DNA of 64,000 nucleotides from Ectopseudomonas alcaliphila (GCF_900101755.1 NZ_FNAE01000009.1:62001-126000); one strand, 5' to 3'; shown: positions 30,570 to 39,445, numbered from the stretch's first letter. Notes: generated by a model not told the origin, from the sequence alone. Numbers and translations: made by a program.

Positions 30570-30802
30570 CCAACAGTCATCTACCCCAGCAACTGGCGCT
30601 GCTCAGCGTCTCCGGCTTGTTGCCCTGCCCGTTCTGCGGCATGGCCAAGCTCGCTCGCGTAACCCGAACGCCACCGGAAGGCGAGCCGGAACCGATCTGC
30701 ATCCAGTGCGAAACCTGCGGCGCCACCGGCCCGACCGCAACCACACACGACCACCTGAGCGCCCTATGGGACGTTCGAGCAAGCACAGAGAGGCCGGCAT
30801 GA
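30566..30802 (+). CDS. Lar-like restriction alleviation or zinc-ribbon protein
   Basis: The 78-residue product has two Cys pairs, LLPCPFCGMAKLARV and ICIQCETCGATGP, the pattern of the Lar/zinc-ribbon family, whose members protect DNA against host restriction in lambdoid phages. ATG 30566 overlaps the methyltransferase stop, so both proteins could be made together as an anti-restriction pair. Other zinc-ribbon roles cannot be excluded. Confidence 0.6.
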   Translation: MTNSHLPQQLALLSVSGLLPCPFCGMAKLARVTRTPPEGEPEPICIQCETCGATGPTATTHDHLSALWDVRASTERPA

Positions 30803-30996
30803 GCACACCACGCTGGGTCCTGATCCCCAAAGCTGCCGAAATGTTCGGCTACAGCGTCAACGCCATCGAGCACAAAGTTAAAAGCGGCATGTGGGCGCAA
30901 GGCCGCATGTGGCGCAAAGCGCGCGACGGGCGAATTTTCATCAACATTGAGGAGGTAGATAAGTGGGTCGAGCAGTCACCCCAGGAAGCGGCGTAG
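30799..30996 (+). CDS. Excisionase (Xis)
   Basis: The 65-residue protein (MSTPRWVLIPKAAEMFGYSV) has the winged-helix excisionase pattern: AAEMFGYSVNAIEHKVKSG, then WRKARDGRIFINIEEVDKW. Such proteins bend the att DNA to turn integrase from insertion to excision. It overlaps the upstream gene (ATGA) and, by 34 bases, the integrase start, so both products are tied together. It is the penultimate gene of the operon. Confidence 0.8.
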   Translation: MSTPRWVLIPKAAEMFGYSVNAIEHKVKSGMWAQGRMWRKARDGRIFINIEEVDKWVEQSPQEAA

Positions 30997-32204
30997 AGGC
31001 CGAGCTGGCGAAGCACACCGGGGTCGAGATCCACGGCAACAGCATCCGCATCGTATTCATGTGGAAGCGCCGCCGCTGCCGCGAAACCCTGGGCCTACCG
31101 GTCACCAAAGCCAATATCAAGCACGCCGCCCAGCTCCGGGCGGCGGTGCTTCATGCCATCAAGACCGGCACCTTCGACTATGCCCAGCATTTCCCCGAGT
31201 CCCGCCAAGCCGGCAACTACAGCACCAACCGCGACGAGCGCTTGCACTTGCTGCTGGCCCGTTACAAGCCGCTCAAGGCCGTAGACATCACCGAGGAAAC
31301 AGAACGCCGCTATGGCCTGGCACTCGACATCTGCATCGAGCTGCTGGGCAAGGACCGGCTTGCCAGCGTGCTGATGCCCGAGGACATCCAAAACCTACGC
31401 GTGACGCTGATCACCACGCGCACCACGTCCACGGTGAATCACTACCTGGCCGTCCTCGCCGGCTTCCTCGGCTGGTGCGAGGCAAACGGCTACTGCCGGC
31501 CGGGCCTGGCGAATGCTTGCACCCGCTTCGAGATGACTGATCGTGACCCGGACCCATTCACCAAGGCCGAGCTGGCCGAGCTGCTGAACAAAGGGTGCCT
31601 ACACCCTATGGACCGCGCAGCCGTGACCCTGGCCGTATACACCGGCCTGCGCCCCGGCGAACTCGGCGCGCTGGCCAGGGAGGACATCGACCTGGCGAAA
31701 GGGCAGATCCACGTAAACCGCGCCATCACGAGCAAAGGCACGTTCAAGCTGCCCAAGACCGGCAAGCGCCGCACCGTGCTGTTGTTCCCGCCCGCCCTCG
31801 AAGCCTGCCGCGAGCTGCTGGCCATTGATCACGGCATCGAGCCGCAGACCATCGACGTAAAGCTGAACCGGCACGAAGCCAAGCAGGAAACTGTTACCCC
31901 ACTGATGTCGCCCGTCGTCCAGGCACGCAAGAAGCACGTCAACCCTTGGTTCATCCCGTCGTCGTGGAACAGCAAGTGGGCGAACATCCAGCGCCGCGCG
32001 AAGACCCGCCCGCGCCCGCCGTATCAAACTCGGCACACCTACGCCTGCTGGTGCCTAGTCGCCCGTGGTAACCTCGCGTTCATCGCCAAGCAGATGGGGC
32101 ACAAGGACTTCACCATGCTGGTTCAGGTGTACGCCAAATGGATGGACGACGAGTCCCCTAACGAGCTGCAACACATCTGGTCAGGCATGCAAAGCACCAG
32201 TTGA
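30963..32204 (+). CDS. Tyrosine integrase
   Basis: The 413-residue protein has catalytic residues R230 (TGLRPGEL), K265 (LPKTGKRR), H358 (TRHTYACW), H380 (QMGHKDF) and Y390 (VQVYAKWM), after an N-terminal arm-binding domain and a core-binding domain. GTG 30963 is the start, with GGAGG upstream, within the excisionase gene. It ends only 50 bases before mutS, so this side is the prophage boundary. The attR core must lie near 32165 to 32255 but cannot be defined without the other end. Confidence 0.93.
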   Translation: MGRAVTPGSGVEAELAKHTGVEIHGNSIRIVFMWKRRRCRETLGLPVTKANIKHAAQLRAAVLHAIKTGTFDYAQHFPESRQAGNYSTNRDERLHLLLARYKPLKAVDITEETERRYGLALDICIELLGKDRLASVLMPEDIQNLRVTLITTRTTSTVNHYLAVLAGFLGWCEANGYCRPGLANACTRFEMTDRDPDPFTKAELAELLNKGCLHPMDRAAVTLAVYTGLRPGELGALAREDIDLAKGQIHVNRAITSKGTFKLPKTGKRRTVLLFPPALEACRELLAIDHGIEPQTIDVKLNRHEAKQETVTPLMSPVVQARKKHVNPWFIPSSWNSKWANIQRRAKTRPRPPYQTRHTYACWCLVARGNLAFIAKQMGHKDFTMLVQVYAKWMDDESPNELQHIWSGMQSTS

Positions 32205-32254
32205 TTTGCCCCAATCCTGCCCCACAAAAATTAGCGCTTAACTCTAAGTTACTG

Positions 32255-34834
32255 ATGAATAAAGCAATTTCCGATTTGTCACAGCACACCCCGATGATGC
32301 AGCAGTACTGGAAGCTGAAGAACCAGCACCCGGATCAGTTGATGTTCTATCGCATGGGTGACTTCTACGAAATTTTCTACGAAGACGCGAAGAAGGCAGC
32401 CAAGCTGCTGGATATCACCCTGACCGCACGCGGCCAGTCGGCCGGCCAATCGATCCCCATGTGCGGCATTCCTTTCCATTCGCTCGAAGGCTACCTGGCC
32501 AAGCTGGTCAAGCTCGGCGAGTCGGTGGTGATCTGCGAACAGATCGGCGACCCAGCCACCAGCAAAGGCCCGGTGGAGCGCCAGGTGGTGCGCATCATCA
32601 CCCCCGGCACCATCAGCGACGAAGCCCTGCTCGATGAACACCGCGACAACCTGCTGGCCGCCGTGCTCGGTGACGAACGCCTGTTCGGCCTCGCCGTGCT
32701 GGACATCACCAGCGGCCGTTTCAGCGTGCAGGAGATCAAGGGCTGGGAAAACCTGCTGGCCGAACTGGAGCGCCTGAGCCCCGCCGAGCTGCTGATCCCG
32801 GACGACTGGCCGCAGGGCCTACCCGCCGAGAAGCGCAAAGGCTCACGCCGCCGCGCACCCTGGGATTTCGACCGCGACAGCGCCTTCAAGAGTCTGTGCC
32901 AGCAATTCAGCACCCAGGATCTGAAAGGCTTCGGCTGCGAGAACCTGACCCTGGCCATCGGCGCCGCCGGCTGCCTGCTCACCTATGCCAAGGAAACCCA
33001 GCGCACCGCCCTGCCCCACCTGCGTAGCCTGCGTCACGAGCGCCTGGATGATACGGTGATCCTCGATGGTGCCAGCCGCCGCAACCTGGAGCTGGACATC
33101 AACCTCTCAGGCGGCCGCGACAACACCCTGCAATCGGTGATGGATCGCTGCCAGACCGCCATGGCTAGCCGCCTGCTGGGCCGCTGGCTGAACCGCCCGC
33201 TGCGTGATCGCGCGGTGCTCGAGGCACGCCAGGACGCCATCACCCGCCTGCTCGATGGCTATCGCTTTGAATCGCTGCAGCCACAGCTCAAGGAAATCGG
33301 CGATCTGGAGCGCATCCTCGCCCGCATTGGTCTGCGCAATGCCCGCCCGCGTGACCTCGCTCGCCTGCGCGACGCCCTGGCCGCGCTGCCCGAACTGCAG
33401 CAGGCGATGACCACCCTGGACACCCCACACCTGCAACAACTGGCCAGCAGCATCGCCACCTACCCGGAGCTGGCCGACCTGCTGGCCCGCGCCATCATCG
33501 ACAACCCGCCAGCGGTGATCCGCGACGGCGGCGTGCTGAAGACCGGCTACGACGCCGAGCTGGACGAGCTGCAGGCGATGAGCGAGAACGCCGGCCAGTT
33601 CCTCATGGATCTGGAAGCGCGGGAGAAGGAACGTACCGGCCTGGCCAACCTCAAGGTCGGCTACAACCGAGTGCACGGCTACTTCATCGAACTGCCGACC
33701 AAGCAGGCCGAATCCGCACCTGCCGACTACATCCGCCGGCAGACGCTCAAGGGCGCCGAGCGCTTCATCACCCCGGAACTGAAGGAATTCGAAGACAAGG
33801 CGTTGTCGGCCAAGAGCCGCGCCCTGGCCCGCGAAAAGATGCTCTACGACGAGCTGCTTGAGCGCCTGATTGGCCATCTGGCGCCACTGCAGGACAGTGC
33901 CGCAGCCCTCGCCGAACTGGACGTACTGAGCAACCTTGCAGAACGCGCGCTGAATCTCGACCTGAATCGCCCGCGCTTCGTCGACGAGCCGTGCATGCGC
34001 ATCGACCAGGGCCGTCACCCGGTGGTCGAGCAGGTGCTGACCACGCCTTTCGTGGCCAATGATCTGGATCTGGACGACAACCGGCGCATGCTGATCATCA
34101 CCGGGCCGAACATGGGTGGTAAATCCACCTACATGCGCCAGACCGCACTGATCGTGCTGCTGGCCCATATCGGCAGCTTCGTCCCGGCTGCGGCTTGCGA
34201 ACTGTCGCTGGTCGACCGCATCTTCACCCGTATCGGCTCCAGCGATGACCTGGCCGGCGGCCGCTCCACCTTCATGGTGGAGATGAGCGAAACCGCCAAT
34301 ATCCTGCACAACGCCAGCGAGCGCAGCCTGGTGCTGATGGATGAAGTCGGACGTGGCACCAGCACCTTCGACGGCCTGTCGCTGGCCTGGTCGGCCGCCG
34401 AACACCTGGCCCGCCTGCGCGCCTTCACCCTGTTCGCCACCCACTATTTCGAGCTGACCGTGCTGCCGGAAAGCGAGCCGGTGGTAGCCAACGTGCACCT
34501 CTCGGCCACCGAGCACAACGAGCGCATCGTCTTCCTCCACCACGTTCAGCCAGGCCCCGCGAGCCAGAGCTACGGCCTGGCCGTGGCGCAGCTGGCTGGC
34601 GTGCCGGGCACGGTAATCAGCCGCGCGCGCGAGCACCTGGCGCGCCTGGAAGCCACCAGCCTGCCTCACGACCTGCCACGCCAGGAACCCGGCCAAGCGC
34701 AAACGCCGATGCAGAGCGATCTGTTCGCCAGCGCGCCGCACCCACTGCTGGAGCAATTGACCAAGATCAATCCGGATGATCTGACTCCGCGTAAGGCGCT
34801 GGAGCTGTTATATACATGGAAGACGCAGATCTAA
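32255..34834 (+). CDS. mutS: DNA mismatch repair protein MutS
   Basis: The 859-residue protein recognises mismatches and recruits MutL. The mismatch-binding pair is F37 and E39 (GDFYEIF). The ATPase has Walker A GPNMGGKSTYMRQ near 615 and Walker B region LVLMDEVGRGTS, and the C-terminus ends LLYTWKTQI. I use ATG 32255 because the homologous N-terminus is SDLSQHTPMMQQYW and no better start follows. The 50 bases between integrase and mutS show no terminator and no clear ribosome site, so the prophage may drive or limit mutS. fdxA follows after 139 bases, with a possible -10 box TAGAAT at 34855. Confidence 0.97.
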   Translation: MNKAISDLSQHTPMMQQYWKLKNQHPDQLMFYRMGDFYEIFYEDAKKAAKLLDITLTARGQSAGQSIPMCGIPFHSLEGYLAKLVKLGESVVICEQIGDPATSKGPVERQVVRIITPGTISDEALLDEHRDNLLAAVLGDERLFGLAVLDITSGRFSVQEIKGWENLLAELERLSPAELLIPDDWPQGLPAEKRKGSRRRAPWDFDRDSAFKSLCQQFSTQDLKGFGCENLTLAIGAAGCLLTYAKETQRTALPHLRSLRHERLDDTVILDGASRRNLELDINLSGGRDNTLQSVMDRCQTAMASRLLGRWLNRPLRDRAVLEARQDAITRLLDGYRFESLQPQLKEIGDLERILARIGLRNARPRDLARLRDALAALPELQQAMTTLDTPHLQQLASSIATYPELADLLARAIIDNPPAVIRDGGVLKTGYDAELDELQAMSENAGQFLMDLEAREKERTGLANLKVGYNRVHGYFIELPTKQAESAPADYIRRQTLKGAERFITPELKEFEDKALSAKSRALAREKMLYDELLERLIGHLAPLQDSAAALAELDVLSNLAERALNLDLNRPRFVDEPCMRIDQGRHPVVEQVLTTPFVANDLDLDDNRRMLIITGPNMGGKSTYMRQTALIVLLAHIGSFVPAAACELSLVDRIFTRIGSSDDLAGGRSTFMVEMSETANILHNASERSLVLMDEVGRGTSTFDGLSLAWSAAEHLARLRAFTLFATHYFELTVLPESEPVVANVHLSATEHNERIVFLHHVQPGPASQSYGLAVAQLAGVPGTVISRAREHLARLEATSLPHDLPRQEPGQAQTPMQSDLFASAPHPLLEQLTKINPDDLTPRKALELLYTWKTQI

Positions 34835-34973
34835 CGCTCAATACAACAAACTGCTAGAATCGCGCGCAATTTTACGACCGCCCGGTTTACAGCCTGAGCC
34901 GCGGCCACAGACAGAGCGCCTGGCAGCCCTTCACAGAAAGGGCCCAGGCCGCCGCCCGAGGAGAGAATCAGAC

Positions 34974-35297
34974 ATGACCTTCGTCGTCACCGACAACTGC
35001 ATCAAGTGCAAATACACCGACTGCGTGGAGGTCTGCCCGGTCGACTGCTTCTACGAAGGCCCGAACTTCCTGGTCATTCACCCGGACGAGTGCATCGACT
35101 GTGCCCTGTGCGAGCCGGAGTGCCCCGCGCAAGCGATTTTCTCGGAAGACGAGGTACCGGAGGATCAGCAGGAGTTCATCGAGCTGAACGCCGACCTGGC
35201 CGAAGTGTGGCCGAACATCACCGAGAAGAAAGATGCACTGCCGGACGCCGAAGAGTGGGATGGCGTGAAGGACAAGCTGCAGCACCTGGAGCGCTGA
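34974..35297 (+). CDS. fdxA: Ferredoxin FdxA, [3Fe-4S]/[4Fe-4S] type
   Basis: The 107-residue protein is the seven-iron ferredoxin of pseudomonads. It has the cluster motifs CIKCKYTDCVEVCPVDC and DECIDCALCEPECP near the N-terminus, the first with the spacing of a [3Fe-4S] site, and an acidic C-terminal tail. It carries electrons at low potential. AGGAGAGAATCAGAC lies before ATG 34974. It is separated from rpoS by the rsmZ region. Confidence 0.95.
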   Translation: MTFVVTDNCIKCKYTDCVEVCPVDCFYEGPNFLVIHPDECIDCALCEPECPAQAIFSEDEVPEDQQEFIELNADLAEVWPNITEKKDALPDAEEWDGVKDKLQHLER

Positions 35298-35314
35298 GTT
35301 CGCTCAGAAACACG

Positions 35315-35340
35315 AAGACCCGCCAAGTGCGGGTCTTTTA
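35315..35340 (+). terminator. Terminator of fdxA
   Basis: AAGACCCGC pairs with GCGGGTCTT around CAAGT, followed by TTTTA. It lies 17 bases after the fdxA stop. Confidence 0.85.
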
Positions 35341-35417
35341 CTTTCAGGGCCCGGGCCGTGAACAGCATCGCGGTCCATTAACAGCGCCAAGCAAGGTTGC
35401 CGTCAGGAATGGCGAGC

Positions 35418-35550
35418 AAAAAAAGGGGCGGCTTGCGCCGCCCACTTTTATTCCCTAATCCCTTTGTTTCCCAACTCATCATCCTGATGAATCGCTTCTT
35501 GCGATGTTCCTGATCATCATCCTGATGATCTGTGCTTGTCCCTGAGCACG
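35418..35550 (-). ncRNA. rsmZ: RsmZ, small regulatory RNA that sequesters RsmA/CsrA
   Basis: On the minus strand the transcript has seven GGA motifs, several in loops: CAGGGAC in a GTGCT/AGCAC hairpin, ATCATCAGGATGAT, TCAGGAAC, TTCATCAGGATGATG, TTGGGAAAC, AGGGATT and AGGGAAT. It ends in a terminator (GGGCGGC, GCAA, GCCGCCC and a run of seven T). TAATAT (35562..35557) is the likely -10 box, putting the 5' end near 35550. The 18-base GacA box lies about 150 bases upstream. RsmZ binds RsmA and relieves translational repression of secondary metabolism and biofilm genes. Position between fdxA and rpoS matches pseudomonads. The 5' end is estimated. Confidence 0.9.
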
Positions 35551-35699
35551 GGTGTGATATTAGCCGTTCCAGGCAGCCGCACAACCCGACCAAAACTCAT
35601 CCAGCCTGTTCAGGAAATCTCTAAAACCATTAAAAAACAATGAGTTATAAATAAAGCCGGTAAAAAAACAGGCTTTTTAGCACAAATACTGACAGCACC

Positions 35700-35717
35700 T
35701 GTAAGCGATGACTTACA
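35700..35717 (-). promoter_or_regulatory. GacA-binding upstream activating sequence of rsmZ
   Basis: TGTAAG, six bases, CTTACA is an exact match to the known GacA box and a palindrome. It lies about 150 bases upstream of the estimated rsmZ start and 9 bases from the rpoS terminator. The 135 bases between it and the promoter are AT-rich and contain no gene. Confidence 0.9.
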
Positions 35718-35726
35718 TCGGTGCGC

Positions 35727-35752
35727 ATAAAAAACCCGGCCGGAGCCGGGTT
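35727..35752 (-). terminator. Terminator of rpoS
   Basis: AACCCGGC pairs with GCCGGGTT around CGGA, and A at 35729 to 35734 gives a U tract on the minus strand. It ends the rpoS transcript before the rsmZ control region. Confidence 0.85.
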
Positions 35753-35770
35753 CGTGATCGTAGCGAAACC

Positions 35771-36778
35771 TCACTGGAACAAGGCGTCGCTGGACAAGCC
35801 GTTCTTCTCCAGGATTTCCCGCAGACGCTTGAGCGCCTCGACCTGAATCTGCCGCACCCGCTCACGAGTCAGGCCGATCTCCTGGCCCACTTCCTCCAGG
35901 GTACAGCTTTCATGGCCACGCAGACCGAAGCGGCGCACAACGACTTCCCGTTGTTTGTCGGTCAGGTCGGAAAGCCACTGATCGATGCTCTGTGACAGAT
36001 CGTCGTCCTGCAACAGCTCACAGGGATCGGTCGGGCGATCATCGGTCAGGGTGTCGAGCAGCGTCTTGTCCGAGTCCGGACCGAGCGAGACGTCCACCGA
36101 GGACACTCGTTCGTTGAGGCCGAGCATGCGCTTGACCTCGCCCACTGGTTTTTCCAGCAGGTTGGCAATTTCTTCCGCGGAAGGCTCGTGGTCGAGCTTC
36201 TGGGTCAGTTCACGAGCCGCACGCAGGTATACGTTGAGCTCCTTGACCACATGAATCGGCAAACGGATGGTTCGCGTCTGGTTCATGATGGCGCGTTCGA
36301 TGGTCTGGCGGATCCACCAGGTTGCATAAGTCGAGAAACGGAACCCCCGCTCCGGATCGAACTTTTCCACAGCGCGAATCAAGCCGAGGTTGCCCTCCTC
36401 GATCAGATCGAGCAGAGAGAGACCACGATTGACGTAACGCCGAGCGATCTTCACGACCAGGCGCAGGTTGCTCTCGATCATGCGCTTTCGCCCGGCAGGA
36501 TCGCCCTTCTGCGCCAGGCGCGCGAAGTGCACTTCCTCTTCGGGAGTGAGCAAGGGAGAGAAACCGATTTCGTTGAGGTAAAGCTGAGTGGCGTCTAGCG
36601 CCCGGGTGTAGTCGATGTATTTATGTTGCTTGGAAGGGGTGGCGTTCTTGGTCTTGGTACGTGCGACCGGTGCTTCCACCTCATCGCCCTGAACCTCGCC
36701 GAAAACGATGCCTGGCTCCATGAGGAGTAGCTCATCGTCGACGTCAAACTCCGGCGCTTCTTTTTTGATGAGAGCCAT
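35771..36778 (-). CDS. rpoS: RNA polymerase sigma factor RpoS (sigma-38)
   Basis: The 335-residue protein directs RNA polymerase to stationary-phase and stress genes. It has region 1.2 to 2.4 (SNLRLVVKIARRYVNRG, then FRFSTYATWWIRQTIERA), region 3 and region 4 (EEVGQEIGLTRERVRQIQ), typical of RpoS at 334 residues in P. aeruginosa. It follows nlpD as in other gammaproteobacteria, and its main promoter normally lies in nlpD. Translation and decay are controlled post-transcriptionally in pseudomonads. ATG 36778 has AGGGACAAC upstream. The gene is intact. Confidence 0.97.
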   Translation of the reverse strand: MALIKKEAPEFDVDDELLLMEPGIVFGEVQGDEVEAPVARTKTKNATPSKQHKYIDYTRALDATQLYLNEIGFSPLLTPEEEVHFARLAQKGDPAGRKRMIESNLRLVVKIARRYVNRGLSLLDLIEEGNLGLIRAVEKFDPERGFRFSTYATWWIRQTIERAIMNQTRTIRLPIHVVKELNVYLRAARELTQKLDHEPSAEEIANLLEKPVGEVKRMLGLNERVSSVDVSLGPDSDKTLLDTLTDDRPTDPCELLQDDDLSQSIDQWLSDLTDKQREVVVRRFGLRGHESCTLEEVGQEIGLTRERVRQIQVEALKRLREILEKNGLSSDALFQ

Positions 36779-36879
36779 TGTTGTTGTCCCTAGCTGAGTT
36801 CGACAACAGACTCTGGCGGTACCGTCCTGGCCACACCTGAGCCCGTCCCTCCTACGTGATGGAACGGGTCAGCGACGGA

Positions 36880-37758
36880 TCAACGACGTGGCAGATATTG
36901 CAGCGGATCGACAGGTTTACCTTGGCGGCGAATCTCGAAGTGCAGCTTCACCCGGTCGGCCCCTGTGGACCCCATTTCGGCAATACTTTGCCCGGCTTTG
37001 ACCTGCTGCCCCTCCCGTACCAACAACCTGCGGTTATGACCGTAAGCACTTACGTAGGTATCACTGTGTTTGATGATGATCAACTCGCCGTAGCCCCGCA
37101 AACCACTCCCGGCGTACACAACTGAACCATCAGACGCAGCTAAAACAGGCTGGCCTAATTGCCCTGCGATATCAATGCCTTTATTCAAACTACCGTTTGA
37201 GGAAAAACGACTGATTACAGTGCCCTCGGTTGGCCAGGACCAGCCACTGGCAGAGCGACTCACCGGGGTTACTGGCGTAGTCGCTGGCGTGTTGGCTACA
37301 GGCGGCCGGGCGGGCTGCGTTGCAGGCGGTGCAGTCACGGCAACCGGCGGGCGGCTCGGCACTGGCTGGGTGACAGCGGGCGAGGTGGCTGGAGGCGGTG
37401 TCGAAGCGACCGGCTGACTGCTGCCTAACGGGCGGTTGTCGAAACGGATCGTCTGACCCACGCGGATCAGATAGGGATCGCGCAGGCCGTTATGGGCAGC
37501 CAGTGCCTTCCAATCCCAGCCGAAACGAAAGGCAATGGAATAAAGAGTATCGCCGCGCTGCACCACGTAGTGGCCGTTGCGCACGGGCTGACGCTGCACC
37601 ACCGGAGCCCGCCCCTGGTTCTGCCCCCGGTCGACCACCTGCACGCCACCGGGAGGCGAACTGACGCAACCGGCCAACGCCGAGGCGGCAAGCAAGGCGA
37701 GCGGCAGGCGAAAGACTGCGACTGCGCGGACTAGCACGTGAAGGACGGTGCAACTCAC
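36880..37758 (-). CDS. nlpD: NlpD-like lipoprotein (LysM plus degenerate M23 domain)
   Basis: The 292-residue lipoprotein has a signal peptide ending in the lipobox LAGC (Cys31), a LysM domain (residues 63 to 105, HYVVQRGDTLYSIAF), a Pro/Thr-rich linker and an M23 domain (about 180 to 285). Two of the zinc-ligand positions are changed: NKGIDIAG lacks the first His, and KLHFEIR lacks the first His of HxH. It should therefore be non-catalytic, as in NlpD activators of the amidase AmiC. GTG 37758 has GGGAG upstream. rpoS follows, an arrangement conserved in the phylum. Confidence 0.92.
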   Translation of the reverse strand: MSCTVLHVLVRAVAVFRLPLALLAASALAGCVSSPPGGVQVVDRGQNQGRAPVVQRQPVRNGHYVVQRGDTLYSIAFRFGWDWKALAAHNGLRDPYLIRVGQTIRFDNRPLGSSQPVASTPPPATSPAVTQPVPSRPPVAVTAPPATQPARPPVANTPATTPVTPVSRSASGWSWPTEGTVISRFSSNGSLNKGIDIAGQLGQPVLAASDGSVVYAGSGLRGYGELIIIKHSDTYVSAYGHNRRLLVREGQQVKAGQSIAEMGSTGADRVKLHFEIRRQGKPVDPLQYLPRR

Positions 37759-37806
37759 CCAACTGCTCCCTGAAGGATTCCGAGTACGGCGCCTATTGTG
37801 CCGTAT

Positions 37807-38745
37807 TTATTCGGTGCGGCCAGTATCGACCGCCTGACGACCAGCCAGCCATTCCAGGCCCAGCACCAAGGCGATACCGCCGATTGCCAATACCACGGCC
37901 AGCAAGAGCTGTGGGTCCTGACCACTGATTTCCGCAAAATGCCCCGGCAGCAGATTGTTTTGCAGCAGCGGCACCTGCTCACCTTTGCTGTCGACGCGCC
38001 AACTCAGGGTCTCCTTCCAGGGCCAGACCTTGTTCAGCGAACCCAGCATCAGGCCGACCAGAAACGCCAGACTGAGGTCACGCCAACGCGCCAGCAGCCA
38101 GCTGAGCAGGCGAGCGAAACTGAGGATACCAACCAGGCAGCCGCTGGCGAACACCGCCATGACCTGCAGATCGAGATCCTTCACCGCCCCCAGCACCACC
38201 GAGTAGAGCCCGAGCAGAAGCAGGATGAAGCTGCCCGAGATACCCGGCAGGATCATCGCGCAGATGGCGATGGCGCCGGCCAGGAACAGGGTTGGCAGAT
38301 CACTGCCCCACTGCATTGGGGCGGCAACGGTGATCCAGTAGGCGAAAGCCAGGCCGAGCAGAAAACACACCGCCCTGCTCCAGTTCCAGCGAGTGATCTC
38401 TCGCCCCACCAGATAGGTAGACACCAGAATCAGACCAAAAAAGAACGACCACACCGGAATCGGATGATGCTGCAGCAAATAGGTGATCAGGCGTGCAAGC
38501 GTAAGAATGCTGGTCAGGATGCCGCACAACAGCACCAGCAGGAAGGTCGCGTTGGCCATCTGCCAGGCGTCCTTGATACGGCCACGCAGCAGCAACAGAA
38601 GCGCTTCGGGAATGCTGGCGATGGAGCGCAGCAGTTCGTCGTAGATACCGCTGATAAACGCGATGGTGCCGCCAGAAACGCCTGGCACCACATCGGCAGC
38701 GCCCATGGCCATGCCCTTGGCATAGAGCAGGAAATGTTTCTTCAT
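37807..38745 (-). CDS. DUF368 membrane protein, probable polyprenyl-phosphate transporter
   Basis: The 312-residue protein has about eight or nine hydrophobic segments and the DUF368 signature AKGMAMGAADVVPGVSGGTIAF near its start and GISGSFILLLLGLY in the middle. DUF368 proteins in other bacteria recycle undecaprenyl phosphate across the membrane, so the role in cell-wall synthesis is likely. The start is ATG 38745 (MKKHFLLYAKG), preceded by GGAAGGATCC. An upstream in-frame ATG (38847) would run over the end of pcm. It lies between pcm and nlpD. Confidence 0.85.
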   Translation of the reverse strand: MKKHFLLYAKGMAMGAADVVPGVSGGTIAFISGIYDELLRSIASIPEALLLLLRGRIKDAWQMANATFLLVLLCGILTSILTLARLITYLLQHHPIPVWSFFFGLILVSTYLVGREITRWNWSRAVCFLLGLAFAYWITVAAPMQWGSDLPTLFLAGAIAICAMILPGISGSFILLLLGLYSVVLGAVKDLDLQVMAVFASGCLVGILSFARLLSWLLARWRDLSLAFLVGLMLGSLNKVWPWKETLSWRVDSKGEQVPLLQNNLLPGHFAEISGQDPQLLLAVVLAIGGIALVLGLEWLAGRQAVDTGRTE

Positions 38746-38770
38746 GGATCCTTCCAGAGCAATAGAGCGG

Positions 38771-39445
38771 TCAGGCCAGCGGCCCGTTGAGTAGCGGCAC
38801 GAAGCGCACCGCATCGAGCACGTGACGGGAAAAACCACCCTCTTCACGCATGATCAGCAGCAGTTGCTGCACGTCGCCGCTGCCGACCGGGATGACCAGA
38901 CGTCCGCCTGGGGCTAGTTGATCGAGCAAGGCCTGCGGCACTTGCGCGGCGGCGGCGGTGACGATGATGCCGTTGTACGGACCGAGCGCGTTCCAGCCTT
39001 CCCAACCATCACCCCAGCGAAAGACCACGTTGCGCAGCTTGAGTTCGGCCAAACGCTCCTTGGCGCGATCCTGCAGCACCTGAATACGCTCGACCGAAAA
39101 CACTCGCTCGACCAATTGCGCCAGCACGGCGGTCTGGTAACCAGAACCGGTACCGATCTCCAGCACCTTGTCCAGCGGGCCAGCGGCCAACAGCAACTCA
39201 GTCATGCGCCCAACCATATAAGGCTGGGAAATGGTCTGGTTATGGCCGATGGGCAGCGCGGTATCTTCATAGGCGCGGTGCGCCAGGGCCTCGTCGACGA
39301 ACAGATGGCGCGGCGTACGGCGGATCACTTCCAGTACCCGCGCGTTGGACAGCCCCTCCTCATAGAGACGCTGGATCAATCGTTCGCGGGTGCGCTGCGA
39401 GGTCATGCCGATCCCGCTGCGCTGCATCTCGTCCTGTCCACGCAT
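38771..39445 (-). CDS. pcm: Protein-L-isoaspartate O-methyltransferase
   Basis: The 224-residue enzyme repairs L-isoaspartyl residues in damaged proteins using S-adenosylmethionine. It has the SAM site VLEIGTGSGYQTAVLA and the family segments LPIGHNQTISQPYMV and GDGWEGWNALGPYNGIIVTAAA. I use ATG 39445, which overlaps the surE stop (TGATG). The P. aeruginosa type of protein starts at MTSQRTRERL (39406), an in-frame alternative that would give 211 residues. It is in the conserved truD-surE-pcm-nlpD-rpoS block. Confidence 0.95.
   Translation of the reverse strand: MRGQDEMQRSGIGMTSQRTRERLIQRLYEEGLSNARVLEVIRRTPRHLFVDEALAHRAYEDTALPIGHNQTISQPYMVGRMTELLLAAGPLDKVLEIGTGSGYQTAVLAQLVERVFSVERIQVLQDRAKERLAELKLRNVVFRWGDGWEGWNALGPYNGIIVTAAAAQVPQALLDQLAPGGRLVIPVGSGDVQQLLLIMREEGGFSRHVLDAVRFVPLLNGPLA

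Noticed and set aside
32201..32254. An 18-codon N-terminal extension of mutS
   Set aside because: The extra residues lie in the junction DNA next to the integrase stop and have no counterpart in known MutS; the start at 32255 fits the homologous N-terminus.
32205..32254. tRNA or tmRNA gene as the attachment target
   Set aside because: No cloverleaf or CCA-type end can be folded in the short gap between integrase and mutS.
36880..37758. Active M23 endopeptidase
   Set aside because: Two zinc-ligand histidines are replaced, which is usual for NlpD-type activators, so enzyme activity is unlikely.
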